A stretch of 58,367 nt of DNA from an uncultured Bacillaceae bacterium (GCA_937925695.1 CALAMD010000100.1:1-58367); one strand, 5' to 3'. Positions 24,736 through 34,017 are shown, counted from the stretch's first letter. The notes: generated by a model not told the origin, from the letters alone. Made by a program: numbers and translations.

Positions 24736-25863
24736 GTGAGTAATTCGAATAAAAATAGTAAAGATAATAATAAACCAACCACACTCACATTAAAACAATT
24801 TAATATTAGCGAATTGCCATCATTGTTAAACGTTACCTTAAAATGGATCGAGGAACATGCTAATAGTGTAATTGGTATATGGGATCAGCATGGTGAATTA
24901 TTGTATGTATCACAGATTGTAGAACCACTATTCGGCATTAAACCAGATGATTTAATTGGAAAAGGTTGGCGTGGACTATTAGCCGACGATGAAATCAAAT
25001 GTTTTCTCAACAAATTAACCAATTTTACGACTAAGATAACTTTTGCTATTCATCTTGGCTATCAGCCGGAAAATAGAATTCCTTTTGAATGTACGTTAGA
25101 AAAACTGATTGATCCTAAAACAGAAGGAGTATATTTTATTACTATTTTACAAAATATGACAACAACAGAAGAAAGTAATAAAAAGATGATTCAGTCTGAA
25201 AAAATGTCTGTTGCTGGTCAGCTGGCAGCCGGTATTGCCCATGAAATTCGGAATCCATTAACGTCTTTAAAAGGATTTTTGCAATTATTACAAGCAGGGA
25301 TTAATCAAAAAGAAGTATATTATCAAATTATGAGTGATGAATTAGATAAAATCGAAACAATCACATCAGAATTATTATTTATTTCTAAACCATTAACAAA
25401 TAAACGTTCTTATGAATCAGTTCATTCAATGATTAATGATGTCATGGTCTTATTAAATTCACAAGCCAATATTCATAATGTAAAGATTGTGAGGATGGAA
25501 ACGAGCGATAATTACCTTTATTGTGATCGTTCACAAATAAAACAAGTGCTCATAAATATTATTAAAAATGCGATCGAGGCAACGAATGAACAAGGAACTG
25601 TAACAATTAAAGTTGAGGATATTGGTCAAGAAATACAAATTGATGTGATTGATGAGGGACCAGGCATACCTCCAGAGATTATTGATAAGATTGGCGAACC
25701 CTTTTTTACAACAAAAGAGGGTGGGACTGGTCTTGGTTTAATGGTAACAAAACAAATCATCGAACAACATCATGGCAAGCTCGAAATTATAAAAAATACG
25801 AGCAAAGGAAGTACATTTAGAATCATTATGCCAAAAGCAAAAAAATATACAGAAAAAAATTAA
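24736..25863 (+). CDS. PAS-domain sensor histidine kinase, sporulation-kinase-like
   Basis: This is a soluble 375-residue histidine kinase with no membrane segments. A PAS domain occupies about 36-150, the dimerisation domain carries the phosphorylated H169 in AAGIAHEIRNPLTSLKGFL, and the ATPase domain has an N-box (NIIKNAIEA), DEGPGIP and GTGLGL. The H-box wording is typical of the KinA/KinE group that feeds the Spo0A phosphorelay, but no specific orthologue can be named. The start is GTG 24736 behind AAAGGGGTGG. There is no partner regulator next to it, which also fits a phosphorelay kinase. Confidence 0.88.
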   Translation: MSNSNKNSKDNNKPTTLTLKQFNISELPSLLNVTLKWIEEHANSVIGIWDQHGELLYVSQIVEPLFGIKPDDLIGKGWRGLLADDEIKCFLNKLTNFTTKITFAIHLGYQPENRIPFECTLEKLIDPKTEGVYFITILQNMTTTEESNKKMIQSEKMSVAGQLAAGIAHEIRNPLTSLKGFLQLLQAGINQKEVYYQIMSDELDKIETITSELLFISKPLTNKRSYESVHSMINDVMVLLNSQANIHNVKIVRMETSDNYLYCDRSQIKQVLINIIKNAIEATNEQGTVTIKVEDIGQEIQIDVIDEGPGIPPEIIDKIGEPFFTTKEGGTGLGLMVTKQIIEQHHGKLEIIKNTSKGSTFRIIMPKAKKYTEKN

Positions 25864-25981
25864 ATTTTGTCCTACATATAATTAGTAATTACAGGAAAAT
25901 ACAATTAAGTATAAGTAAAATGAATAGCTATGAATAACTAATTAATATATGTTTTTCTGTTCAAAACAGTTGTTTTATGCG

Positions 25982-26025
25982 GTTTCTTCCTTTACCATAT
26001 TAAACAGTGGAAGAAACTTTTCTTT
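25982..26025 (+). terminator. Terminator or leader hairpin in front of citB
   Basis: GTTTCTTCC (25982-25990) pairs perfectly with GGAAGAAAC (26009-26017), followed by TTTTCTTT. It lies 120 bases past the kinase gene and 52 bases before citB; it may end the kinase transcript or act in a citB leader. Confidence 0.6.
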
Positions 26026-26076
26026 GTATCCGATTAACAATGAGAGTTTTGAGAGAATAGTGATGAGAGGAGTAGT

Positions 26077-28791
26077 ATGATGGGGGAAAACAATAAATTT
26101 CAGGCAAAAACCCAATTCGAACTAAATGGAAAAACATATCATTACTATCGTTTAAAAGCGCTGGAAGAAGCCGGCATTGGGAAATTGGCAAGATTGCCTT
26201 TTTCAATTAGAGTACTTTTAGAGTCTGTCTTGCGTCAACACGATGGAAATGTAATTAAAGATGAACATGTGATCGGTTTAGCTAAGTGGGGTACAAAAGA
26301 GGCGAAAGGTGTCGATGTACCATTTAAACCATCACGGGTAATTTTACAAGACTTTACCGGTGTACCGGCAGTGGTTGATTTAGCATCCTTGAGAAAAGCA
26401 ATGGTTGATATGGGCGGTGACCCAGATGATATTAATCCTGAGGTACCTGTTGATTTAGTTATTGACCACTCAGTACAAGTAGATCACTTTGGAACACCGA
26501 ATGCATTAAAAGCAAATATGGAAATCGAATTTGAACGAAATGCAGAGCGCTATGAGTTTTTACATTGGGCGCAAAAAGCATTTGATAATTATCGGGCAGT
26601 TCCACCTGCAACCGGTATTGTTCACCAAGTGAACTTAGAATATTTGGCTAATGTCGTTCATGCTGTTGAGAATGAAGATGGCAGTTATGAAGCATTTCCA
26701 GATACACTCGTTGGAACAGACTCCCATACACCAATGATTAATGGTCTAGGTATTCTAGGTTGGGGTGTCGGTGGTATTGAAGCAGAAGCTGGTATGCTTG
26801 GACAACCGTCCTATTTCCCTTCACCAGAAGTAATAGGTGTTAAATTTACCGGTAGTTTTCCAGAAGGTACAACTGCTACTGACTTAGCACTAAAAGTAAC
26901 AAAAGTACTTCGCGATAAGAATGTTGTTGGAAAGTTTGTTGAATATTTTGGACCAGGTCTAAAGGATATGCCATTGGCTGATCGGGCTACTATTTCTAAT
27001 ATGGCTCCTGAGTATGGTGCTACATGTGCCTTTTTCCCAGTTGATCAGGAATCCATTAATTATTTAAGATTAACAGGTCGAGATGATGAACTCATCGAAC
27101 TTGTTGAAAAGTACTGTAAAGAAAATGATCTCTGGTATGACGATAATGTAGCTGATCCAGAATATACTGAAATTGTTGAAATTAACTTATCAGAATTAGA
27201 GCCAAATGTTGCTGGACCAAAACGTCCACAAGACTTAATCCCGTTATCACAAATGCAAAAGGAATTTAAGAAATCTGTTACAGCTCCAGTTGGTAACCAA
27301 GGATTTGGCTTAGATAAATCTGAATTTGAAAAAGAAGTTGTCGTCGAGCATCCTAATGGGAAGAAATCTGTCTTGAGTACAGGTTCATTGGCGATTGCTG
27401 CGATTACATCTTGTACAAATACATCTAACCCTCACGTTATGTTAGCAGCAGGACTGTTAGCAAAAGCTGCCGTTGAAAAAGGATTAGAAGTACCAGAATA
27501 CGTTAAAACATCCTTGGCACCAGGATCAACAGTTGTGACAAGATATTTAGATGATTCAGGATTAACGAAATATCTTGATCAATTAGGCTTTAATTTAGTT
27601 GGTTATGGTTGTACGACATGTATTGGTAACTCCGGACCTTTACGTCCAGAAATTGAAAAAGCAATTGTTGATAATGATTTACTTGTGACGTCTGTCTTAT
27701 CTGGTAACCGAAATTTTGAAGGCAGAATTCATCCGTTAACAAAAGCTAATTACTTAGCATCACCACCACTAGTTGTGGCTTATGCATTAGCGGGAACGGT
27801 TGATATTGATATCATCAATGATCCATTAGGAAAAGATAAAGATGGTAATGACGTCTACTTAAAAGACCTCTGGCCAACAATGGCTGAAATTAAAGAACAA
27901 GTTGATAAAGTAGTCAACCCAGAAATCTTTAGATCTGAATATGACAATCTATTTGATTCTAATGAGCGTTGGAATCAAATTGATACAACAGATGAACCTT
28001 TATATGAATGGAACAGTGAATCAACTTATATTCAAAACCCACCATTCTTTGAAGGATTATCGAAGGAAGCAGATCCAATTCAACCATTGAAGAATTTAAG
28101 AGCGATTGCCAGTTTTGGTGATTCCATTACAACTGACCATATCTCGCCAGCAGGTGCTATTGCCTTAGATTCACCAGCGGGTAAATATTTACAAGAAAAA
28201 GGTGTATCACCGCGAAACTTTAACTCTTATGGTTCACGTCGTGGAAACCATGAAGTGATGATGCGTGGAACCTTTGCAAATATTCGCATTCGCAACCGCT
28301 TAGCCCCGGGAACAGAAGGTGGCTATACAACTTACTGGCCTACAGGTGAGGTTATGTCAATTTACGATGCAGCGATGAAATATCAAGAAGATGGCACAGG
28401 CTTAGTTGTTTTAGGTGGAAAAGACTATGGTATGGGATCTTCTCGAGACTGGGCTGCAAAAGGATCAAACTTATTAGGAATTAAAACTGTCATTGCTGAG
28501 AGTTATGAGCGAATTCACCGTTCAAACTTAGTCATGATGGGTGTATTACCACTTGTCTTTGAAAAAGGTGAGAATGCTGACAAACTTGGCTTAACAGGAA
28601 AAGAAGTTTTCCATATTGATATCGATGAAAACATTCGCCCGAATGATCGAGTTAAAGTTACGGCTGTAGATGAAGATGGTAAAGAAATCACCTTTAATGC
28701 GATTGCAAGATTTGATAGTGAAGTGGAAATTGAGTACTATCGTCATGGCGGCATTTTACAGAAAGTACTCCGTAGCAAATTAGGTGCCTAA
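26077..28791 (+). CDS. citB: Aconitate hydratase (aconitase A)
   Basis: Aconitase converts citrate to isocitrate in the TCA cycle with a 4Fe-4S cluster, and the iron-free form binds RNA in B. subtilis. The 904-residue protein is of the AcnA/IRP type. Cluster cysteines are C446 (TSCTNTSNP), C512 and C515 (GCTTCIGNSG), and the swivel domain has SRDWAAKG. The start is ATG 26077 or 26080; the second is better spaced from GAGAGGAG. It is followed by a strong terminator. Its presence suggests at least part of a TCA cycle, or a need for glutamate synthesis. Confidence 0.97.
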   Translation: MMGENNKFQAKTQFELNGKTYHYYRLKALEEAGIGKLARLPFSIRVLLESVLRQHDGNVIKDEHVIGLAKWGTKEAKGVDVPFKPSRVILQDFTGVPAVVDLASLRKAMVDMGGDPDDINPEVPVDLVIDHSVQVDHFGTPNALKANMEIEFERNAERYEFLHWAQKAFDNYRAVPPATGIVHQVNLEYLANVVHAVENEDGSYEAFPDTLVGTDSHTPMINGLGILGWGVGGIEAEAGMLGQPSYFPSPEVIGVKFTGSFPEGTTATDLALKVTKVLRDKNVVGKFVEYFGPGLKDMPLADRATISNMAPEYGATCAFFPVDQESINYLRLTGRDDELIELVEKYCKENDLWYDDNVADPEYTEIVEINLSELEPNVAGPKRPQDLIPLSQMQKEFKKSVTAPVGNQGFGLDKSEFEKEVVVEHPNGKKSVLSTGSLAIAAITSCTNTSNPHVMLAAGLLAKAAVEKGLEVPEYVKTSLAPGSTVVTRYLDDSGLTKYLDQLGFNLVGYGCTTCIGNSGPLRPEIEKAIVDNDLLVTSVLSGNRNFEGRIHPLTKANYLASPPLVVAYALAGTVDIDIINDPLGKDKDGNDVYLKDLWPTMAEIKEQVDKVVNPEIFRSEYDNLFDSNERWNQIDTTDEPLYEWNSESTYIQNPPFFEGLSKEADPIQPLKNLRAIASFGDSITTDHISPAGAIALDSPAGKYLQEKGVSPRNFNSYGSRRGNHEVMMRGTFANIRIRNRLAPGTEGGYTTYWPTGEVMSIYDAAMKYQEDGTGLVVLGGKDYGMGSSRDWAAKGSNLLGIKTVIAESYERIHRSNLVMMGVLPLVFEKGENADKLGLTGKEVFHIDIDENIRPNDRVKVTAVDEDGKEITFNAIARFDSEVEIEYYRHGGILQKVLRSKLGA

Positions 28792-28823
28792 TTTAGCATA
28801 AATAACAACATATAAATTGTTAA

Positions 28824-28870
28824 AACATGGTTCTGAGCACTTCAATGTGCAAAGAACCATGTTTTTTTAT
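28824..28870 (+). terminator. citB terminator
   Basis: AACATGGTTCT (28824-28834) pairs with AGAACCATGTT (28853-28863), with a second small stem inside and a T-run after. Confidence 0.9.
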
Positions 28871-29054
28871 GGTTCGATTTGAAGGTCATCATAGCTGCGA
28901 GTGAATTATTTTGATCGAAGCAGATCAATACCTAAGATTGATATGATAAAGGGAAGTGAGAGCATCTTTGCTCTTCAATAAATGTATAATATTTATTGTT
29001 TCAGTAAGAATATACATGATGTTTCTAACAATGATTATGAAAGGAGAATGTGTA

Positions 29055-29294
29055 TTGCCAGATCGTAGAGAACGACCAAAACCTGATGATCGTAGCGATA
29101 ATGTTGAGAAGTTACAGAGTATGGTGCAAGATACGATCCAAAACATCGAAGAGGCCCACGAAACAATGAGATATAGTTCCAATGAAGAAGAAAAGGAAAA
29201 AATTAGGGCGAAAAATAAGCGTCGTGAAGAAGCGATTGAAGGCATGAGAGAAGAAATTAAAGATGAATACCGACACGATCAATTAAATAACTAA
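29055..29294 (+). CDS. tlp: Small acid-soluble spore protein Tlp
   Basis: Tlp is a thioredoxin-like small acid-soluble spore protein made in the forespore. The 79-residue product is recognised by PNPDDRSDNVEKLQ-like PKPDDRSDNVEKLQSMVQDT and the helical, charged C-terminal half with KNKRREEAIEGMREEI. The start is TTG 29055, eight bases after AAGGAG; the open frame reaches back to 28956, but that part is not conserved. In B. subtilis sspN precedes tlp behind citB; here sspN and yneN are missing and tlp stands alone. Confidence 0.93.
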   Translation: MPDRRERPKPDDRSDNVEKLQSMVQDTIQNIEEAHETMRYSSNEEEKEKIRAKNKRREEAIEGMREEIKDEYRHDQLNN

Positions 29295-29302
29295 ATGAAA
29301 GG

Positions 29303-29336
29303 AAACCTTGGACAGAACTCTGTTCAAGGTTTTTTA
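29303..29336 (+). terminator. tlp terminator
   Basis: A stem of about 12 bp (29304-29315 with 29320-29331, one G-T pair) around AACT is followed by a T-run. Confidence 0.9.
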
Positions 29337-29415
29337 CTTTTGAGGCTATAGGAAAAGGGAATATTTTGTTTTTGCTCATAAATTCGCTAAAATAATTGAT
29401 AGAGGAGGAAATGAA

Positions 29416-29838
29416 TTGCATACAGTACAGACAGAAATAGAAGTAAGATATCAAGAAACTGATCAGATGGGCGTTGTCTATCATGCCAATTATTTAGTTT
29501 GGCTAGAAATAGGTCGTAAGAAATTCATTGAAAGCTTAGGTCTCGATTATGTGGAAATGGAAGAGCAAAACATTGTCTCACCTGTTACAAATATTCAATT
29601 GTCCTATAAAAAGCCTGTTCGTTATGGCGAGACAGTTCAAGTAGTTACATGGCTAAAGGAATATAACGGGATTCGTACCGTATATGCCTATAAAGTGATA
29701 AATGCAGCTGGGGATATTGCAGTAGAAGGTACAACTGAACATGTTATTGTTCATAAGAAAACATTTAAACCTTTATCATTACGTAAAACATTTCCAGAAT
29801 GGCATGAAATCTATTTGAAACAATTACAAGGTGAATAA
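29416..29838 (+). CDS. yneP: YneP, 4-hydroxybenzoyl-CoA-type thioesterase
   Basis: This is a hot-dog fold acyl-CoA thioesterase of the YbgC type, 140 residues. The catalytic segment is YQETDQMGVVYHANYLVW, with the aspartate and the HANY motif in place, followed by the usual IGRKKFIESLG helix. The natural substrate is not known. The start is TTG 29416 behind GAGGAGGAA. The end of the gene carries the ribosome site of yneQ, so the two form a coupled pair as in B. subtilis. Confidence 0.9.
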   Translation: MHTVQTEIEVRYQETDQMGVVYHANYLVWLEIGRKKFIESLGLDYVEMEEQNIVSPVTNIQLSYKKPVRYGETVQVVTWLKEYNGIRTVYAYKVINAAGDIAVEGTTEHVIVHKKTFKPLSLRKTFPEWHEIYLKQLQGE

Positions 29839-29839
29839 A

Positions 29840-30139
29840 TTGGCTTTTGGTATTAATCGTAAAGAACTGCAGAGCTGGAAGTTAAAAGTGAAAAATGGCG
29901 AAATTGCTTTTATAACTCATTATTGGCTTGATGATCGTTTTCCTGGGTGTCATACTGTTACGAAGGTAGGCTGTAACGATATCGATAAATTAACAGCATG
30001 GGGAAGAAAGTATGGCTTACAAGCAAAGTGGATTCATCAACGTCACACTTATCCTCATTTTGATTTATTTGGCGATTTGCAAAAAGAAATTTTAATGAAG
30101 GAAAATCTTTGGGAACAAATTGAACGTTTTAAGTTATAG
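29840..30139 (+). CDS. yneQ: YneQ, conserved protein of unknown function
   Basis: A 99-residue protein recognised by GEIAFITHYWLDDRFPGCHTVTKVGC and the HPHFDLFG-like PHFDLFGDLQKEIL, which are typical of Bacillaceae YneQ. The function is unknown. I prefer TTG 29840 (MAFGINRKEL), five bases after AAGGTGA; GTG 29831 overlaps the end of yneP but has no ribosome site. The conserved histidines, aspartates and cysteine would suit a metal site, but that is conjecture. Confidence 0.85.
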   Translation: MAFGINRKELQSWKLKVKNGEIAFITHYWLDDRFPGCHTVTKVGCNDIDKLTAWGRKYGLQAKWIHQRHTYPHFDLFGDLQKEILMKENLWEQIERFKL

Positions 30140-30151
30140 GAATAAATAATA

Positions 30152-30202
30152 ACCCAGATCCTTAAGTAAGAGTCGGCAATCTTTTACTTAAGAAACCTGG
30201 GT
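30152..30202. terminator. Nested hairpin between converging yneQ and yidD
   Basis: An outer stem ACCCAG/CTGGGT (30152-30157 with 30197-30202) encloses an inner stem CTTAAGTAA/TTACTTAAG. The T-runs are weak on both sides; it most likely ends yneQ transcription. Confidence 0.5.
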
Positions 30203-30264
30203 CATTTATCATGTTAACATGTTTTTGTGCAATATAACTTTAAGCGACCATCTCAATTTGTCCA

Positions 30265-30504
30265 TCAAGATGAGGTGTTTTGTTTGCTTTTCTTCTCGGG
30301 TACCAGATCAATTCCACCTGGATGAAATGGATGGCATTTAAGAATTCTTTTGATAGCTAAATAGCCACCTTTTATCGCTCCAAAACGCTGGATAGCTTCT
30401 AAACTATATGCCGAACAAGTCGGTAAAAAACGGCAGCTAGGTGGTCTAAAAGGACTTATTGCTTTTTGATAAAATTTAATTAGACCAATCATTACATATT
30501 TCAT
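30265..30504 (-). CDS. yidD: YidD, membrane protein insertion efficiency factor
   Basis: YidD is a small protein that assists insertion of membrane proteins alongside YidC. The 79-residue product has the family core YQKAISPFRPPSCRFLPTCSAYSLEAI and GGYLAIKRILKCHPFHPGGIDLVP, with all three conserved cysteines. The N-terminal helix is amphipathic. In B. subtilis the homologue (ytjA) is elsewhere; here it stands between yneQ and plsY, the place of yneR, on the same strand as plsY and 102 bases after it. Confidence 0.95.
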   Translation of the reverse strand: MKYVMIGLIKFYQKAISPFRPPSCRFLPTCSAYSLEAIQRFGAIKGGYLAIKRILKCHPFHPGGIDLVPEKKSKQNTSS

Positions 30505-30606
30505 CTTTTTTAACCTTCTTATCTAGTGATCGTTTCGCGCCTTATCAATCATATATTTAACCAATCTCTGATTTGCAACCTTTAATTATATGTGCGGATG
30601 TAAAGC

Positions 30607-31191
30607 TTACATCCATGTAATTTTAGGCTCAGTTCTATTTTTTATCCGTTTTATATTATCGCGATGACGATAAAATACAAATATTGTTAATACAGTCACA
30701 ACAATAATTAAAATGATGTCTCGAAGAAAAATGGAGACAATAACTGTTACCACACCGGTAATCATCGAAGATAAGGATACATATTTAGAAAAATATAAAG
30801 AGATTAAAAAGGTTAGCACCATAACCGTAAACAAAATGGGACTGACGCCTAAAATAATTCCACCGGATGTAGCGACGGCTTTTCCACCTCTGAATTTAGC
30901 GAAAATAGGATATGTATGCCCGAGGACAGCAAAAATTCCGATAATGAGCCGCGATACTTCTACATCAAAAAATAATGGAATTACCGTAGCGAGTGTTCCC
31001 TTTAAAATATCCATCAACACAACAATTGTACCTGCTTTAATTCCTAAGACACGAAAAGCGTTCGTTGCCCCGAGATTTCCGCTACCTTTTTCCCGTATAT
31101 CAATATTAAACCCGATCTTACCGATAATAAGGGCTGAAGGGATCGATCCTAGTAAATAAGCAATGATAGCAAATAATAAATAATCATACAT
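30607..31191 (-). CDS. plsY: Glycerol-3-phosphate acyltransferase PlsY
   Basis: PlsY transfers an acyl group from acyl-phosphate to glycerol-3-phosphate, the first step of phospholipid synthesis. The 194-residue membrane protein has about five to six hydrophobic segments and the three conserved loops: IREKGSGNLGATNAFR (about 32-47), GHTYPIFAKFRGGKAVATS (about 91-109) and the HRDNIKRI end. It is read opposite to yneT, as in B. subtilis, with a 208-base promoter region between. Confidence 0.96.
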   Translation of the reverse strand: MYDYLLFAIIAYLLGSIPSALIIGKIGFNIDIREKGSGNLGATNAFRVLGIKAGTIVVLMDILKGTLATVIPLFFDVEVSRLIIGIFAVLGHTYPIFAKFRGGKAVATSGGIILGVSPILFTVMVLTFLISLYFSKYVSLSSMITGVVTVIVSIFLRDIILIIVVTVLTIFVFYRHRDNIKRIKNRTEPKITWM

Positions 31192-31399
31192 TAAAGTTTC
31201 CTACTTTCTTTTTAACATCACTTAATACAATGTCATTATTATGGTTGTCTATATTGCATTCAAGAAACACTTCTTTTATAATTAAAAAAATTGTTATATA
31301 ATACCTTTATGTAGTTTCGTATGACAAGCTATTCTTATTTTACCATATTTAAGTTTAATTAGTTTAGTTTTTTTGTAATGATCATGAGGAGGGGATAAT

Positions 31400-31816
31400 A
31401 TGGCTTGGGAAAATCCTAAAAATGAAGAGATTAAATCAATTTTAGAATCAGCAAAGACGATTGCAGTAGTAGGTCTATCTAATAATCCAGAGCGGACTTC
31501 ATATCAAATTGCTAAGGCAATGCAAGACAGTGGATATCGAATCATTCCTGTGAATCCAACAATTGACGAAGTATTAGGGGAAAAAGCGTATGATTCATTA
31601 GCAGAAATTCCAGAAAAAATAGATATCATTAATGTCTTTCGGCGTCCAGAATTTTTACCTGACATTGCCAAAGATGCTGCTAAAACAGATTGTCGAGTTT
31701 TTTGGGCTCAACAAGGTATTGTAAGTGAAGAAGCTTATCATTATTTGAAAGAACGTGGATTCACCGTTATTATGGATTTATGTATCAAAGTTGTACATGC
31801 TGTTTTAGTCAAATAA
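31400..31816 (+). CDS. yneT: YneT, CoA-binding domain protein
   Basis: A 138-residue protein consisting of one Rossmann-like CoA-binding domain of the YccU type: AVVGLSNNPERTSYQIAKAMQ near the start, IIPVNPT, then DIINVFRRPEFLPDI and a conserved cysteine in VIMDLCIKVVHA. The reaction, if any, is unknown. The start is ATG 31400 behind GAGGAGGGG. It lies between plsY and parE as in B. subtilis and has its own terminator. Confidence 0.92.
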   Translation: MAWENPKNEEIKSILESAKTIAVVGLSNNPERTSYQIAKAMQDSGYRIIPVNPTIDEVLGEKAYDSLAEIPEKIDIINVFRRPEFLPDIAKDAAKTDCRVFWAQQGIVSEEAYHYLKERGFTVIMDLCIKVVHAVLVK

Positions 31817-31831
31817 ACCAAGATATGCTAG

Positions 31832-31863
31832 AAGGATGACAACGTAACAGTCATCCTTTTTTC
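31832..31863 (+). terminator. yneT terminator
   Basis: AAGGATGAC (31832-31840) pairs with GTCATCCTT (31850-31858), followed by a T-run. Confidence 0.88.
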
Positions 31864-31940
31864 CTGATAAAATACAAATAGTCGTATATAGTATATTGAC
31901 TAGGGCTAAATTTGGATTTATCTATGTGGGAAGTAGTTAA

Positions 31941-31971
31941 TTAACACATCAAGGAACATTTGTTCTATAAT
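31941..31971 (+). promoter_or_regulatory. parEC promoter with an exact LexA box
   Basis: GAACATTTGTTC (31954-31965) is an exact GAAC-N4-GTTC LexA core and directly abuts TATAAT (31966-31971). TTAACA at 31941-31946 may serve as -35, although the spacer is 19. LexA bound here would cover the -10. parE and parC have been reported in the B. subtilis SOS regulon, so the site makes sense. Confidence 0.75.
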
Positions 31972-32013
31972 GGTATTAATTATGTAAATGCACGTGAAGG
32001 AGTCGATGGTTCA

Positions 32014-33969
32014 TTGGTAAAGGAAACCATTCAATATTCGGATGATTCAATTCAAGTGTTGGAAGGCCTTGAAGCAGTTAGAAAAAGACCAGCGATGTAC
32101 ATAGGAAGTACTGATTCAAAAGGTCTTCATCACTTGATTTATGAAATATTAGATAATGCTGTAGATGAAGCACTTTCAGGCTATGGTGAGAAAATTAAAG
32201 TAACCATTCATCAAGATGATAGTATATCTGTAGAAGACGAAGGCCGGGGGATTCCTGTTGGCATGCACCAAATCGGTAAGCCAACACCGGAAGTTATTTT
32301 TACTGTCCTCCATGCCGGTGGGAAGTTCGGTCAGGGGGGATATAAGGCAAGTGGAGGATTACATGGTGTAGGAGCAGCCGTTGTAAATGCGCTGTCCGAA
32401 TGGTTAGAAGTAACCATTTATCGTGATGGCTATCAATATTATCAATCGTTCAAAGATGGTGGTCAATTAGATACCCCATTGAAACAACTAGAAAAAACGA
32501 AGCGCCGTGGAACGTTAATTCGGTTTAAACCTGATCCAACCATCTTTTCAACGACGGATGTTGATTTTGAAATCATTTCTGAACGTTTAAGAGAATCAGC
32601 TTTTTTACTAAAAGGTTTAGCCATACAACTCGTTGATGAACGAACTGAGCAGACAGAAGTTTATCAATATCATGATGGCATTAAATCCTTTGTAGCCTAT
32701 TTAAATGAAACAAAACAACCACTCCATGATATCGTATCTTTTGACGGTGAACAGGATAATTTTTATGTTAATATTGCCTTTCAGTATAATAGCGGTTACT
32801 CAGAAAATGTTCTGTCCTTTGTTAACCATGTCCGTACCAAGGATGGAGGCACCCATGAAGTAGGTGCGAAAACTGCCATTACTCGGACGATGAATGAATT
32901 TGCTAGAAAAAATGGCTTTTTAAAAGAGAAGGATAAAAATTTAGAAGGCACTGATATTCGCGAGGGTTTAACAGCAATTATTTCTGTTTTAGTACCAGAG
33001 GAAAAACTTCAATTTGAAGGACAAACAAAGGGCCGATTAGGAACACCCGAAGCAAGATCAATTGTTGATCACATTGTTTCTGAACATTTAACATACTTTT
33101 TAGAAGAAAACCCAGATGTGACCAATACACTCATTAAAAAAGCGATCGAAGCAAGAGACGCCCGTGAAGTAGCCCGAAAAGCAAGAGAGGATGCGCGATC
33201 AGGGAAACGAAGAAAGCGTAAAGATACGATTCTTAGTGGAAAATTAACACCTGCCCAATCACGCAATCCAAAAAAGAATGAACTCTATTTAGTTGAAGGT
33301 GATTCAGCTGGTGGGTCGGCTAAACAAGGTCGGGATCGTAAATTTCAAGCCATTTTGCCCCTTAGAGGAAAAGTGATCAATACTGAAAAAGCTAAGTTAG
33401 AAGATATTATGAAAAATGAAGAAATTGCTACAATCATTCATACTATTGGTGCAAGCGTTGGCTCGGACTTTAATTTAGCAGATGTACAGTATGACAAAGT
33501 GATTATTATGACGGACGCCGATACAGATGGTGCCCATATTCAAGTATTGTTATTAACGTTTTTTTATCGATATATGCGTCCACTTATAGATGCTGGAAAA
33601 GTATATATTGCATTACCGCCACTGTATAAAATTTCTAAAGGAAAAGGCAAACGAGAAAAAATTGCCTATGCCTGGGATGAATCTGAATTAAAACAATTGA
33701 TGAAACAATTTAAATCAGGCTATACAATTCAGCGGTACAAAGGTCTCGGTGAAATGAATGCTGATCAATTATGGGAAACAACGATGAATCCCGAAACGAG
33801 AACGTTAATTAGGGTCACCATTGATGATATAACAAGGGCTGAACGACGCGTGTCAACGTTAATGGGAGACAAAGTAGAGCCCCGGAGAAAATGGATCGAA
33901 GAAAATGTCCAATTTGGACTAGAATCAGAAGATGATATCATGTTAGAAAACGAAAATACATTGGACTAA
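32014..33969 (+). CDS. parE: DNA topoisomerase IV subunit B
   Basis: ParE is the ATPase subunit of topoisomerase IV, which unlinks daughter chromosomes. The protein has the GHKL ATP site (EILDNAVDEAL, DEGRGIPVG, GGLHGVGAAVVNALS), the transducer domain and the TOPRIM domain with EGDSAGGSA near residue 429 and MTDADTDGAHIQ. The frame is open from 31960, but that point lies inside the LexA box and -10 and so is not translated. TTG 32014 (MVKETIQYSDDSIQVLEG) follows GAAGGAG and gives 651 residues, close to the 655 of B. subtilis. Confidence 0.96.
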   Translation: MVKETIQYSDDSIQVLEGLEAVRKRPAMYIGSTDSKGLHHLIYEILDNAVDEALSGYGEKIKVTIHQDDSISVEDEGRGIPVGMHQIGKPTPEVIFTVLHAGGKFGQGGYKASGGLHGVGAAVVNALSEWLEVTIYRDGYQYYQSFKDGGQLDTPLKQLEKTKRRGTLIRFKPDPTIFSTTDVDFEIISERLRESAFLLKGLAIQLVDERTEQTEVYQYHDGIKSFVAYLNETKQPLHDIVSFDGEQDNFYVNIAFQYNSGYSENVLSFVNHVRTKDGGTHEVGAKTAITRTMNEFARKNGFLKEKDKNLEGTDIREGLTAIISVLVPEEKLQFEGQTKGRLGTPEARSIVDHIVSEHLTYFLEENPDVTNTLIKKAIEARDAREVARKAREDARSGKRRKRKDTILSGKLTPAQSRNPKKNELYLVEGDSAGGSAKQGRDRKFQAILPLRGKVINTEKAKLEDIMKNEEIATIIHTIGASVGSDFNLADVQYDKVIIMTDADTDGAHIQVLLLTFFYRYMRPLIDAGKVYIALPPLYKISKGKGKREKIAYAWDESELKQLMKQFKSGYTIQRYKGLGEMNADQLWETTMNPETRTLIRVTIDDITRAERRVSTLMGDKVEPRRKWIEENVQFGLESEDDIMLENENTLD

Positions 33970-34017
33970 TTTCCTTTAAGTTAATCAAGTAGCTTTTAAG
34001 AGATAGGTGGGATGAAG

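Noticed and set aside
28956..29054. N-terminal extension of tlp
   Set aside because: The sequence before TTG 29055 is not like Tlp, and the ribosome site is directly before TTG 29055.
30713..31159. 148-codon frame opposite plsY
   Set aside because: It is a shadow of plsY without a ribosome site or recognisable domain.
31960..32013. N-terminal extension of parE
   Set aside because: It begins inside the LexA box and -10; the conserved protein starts near TTG 32014.
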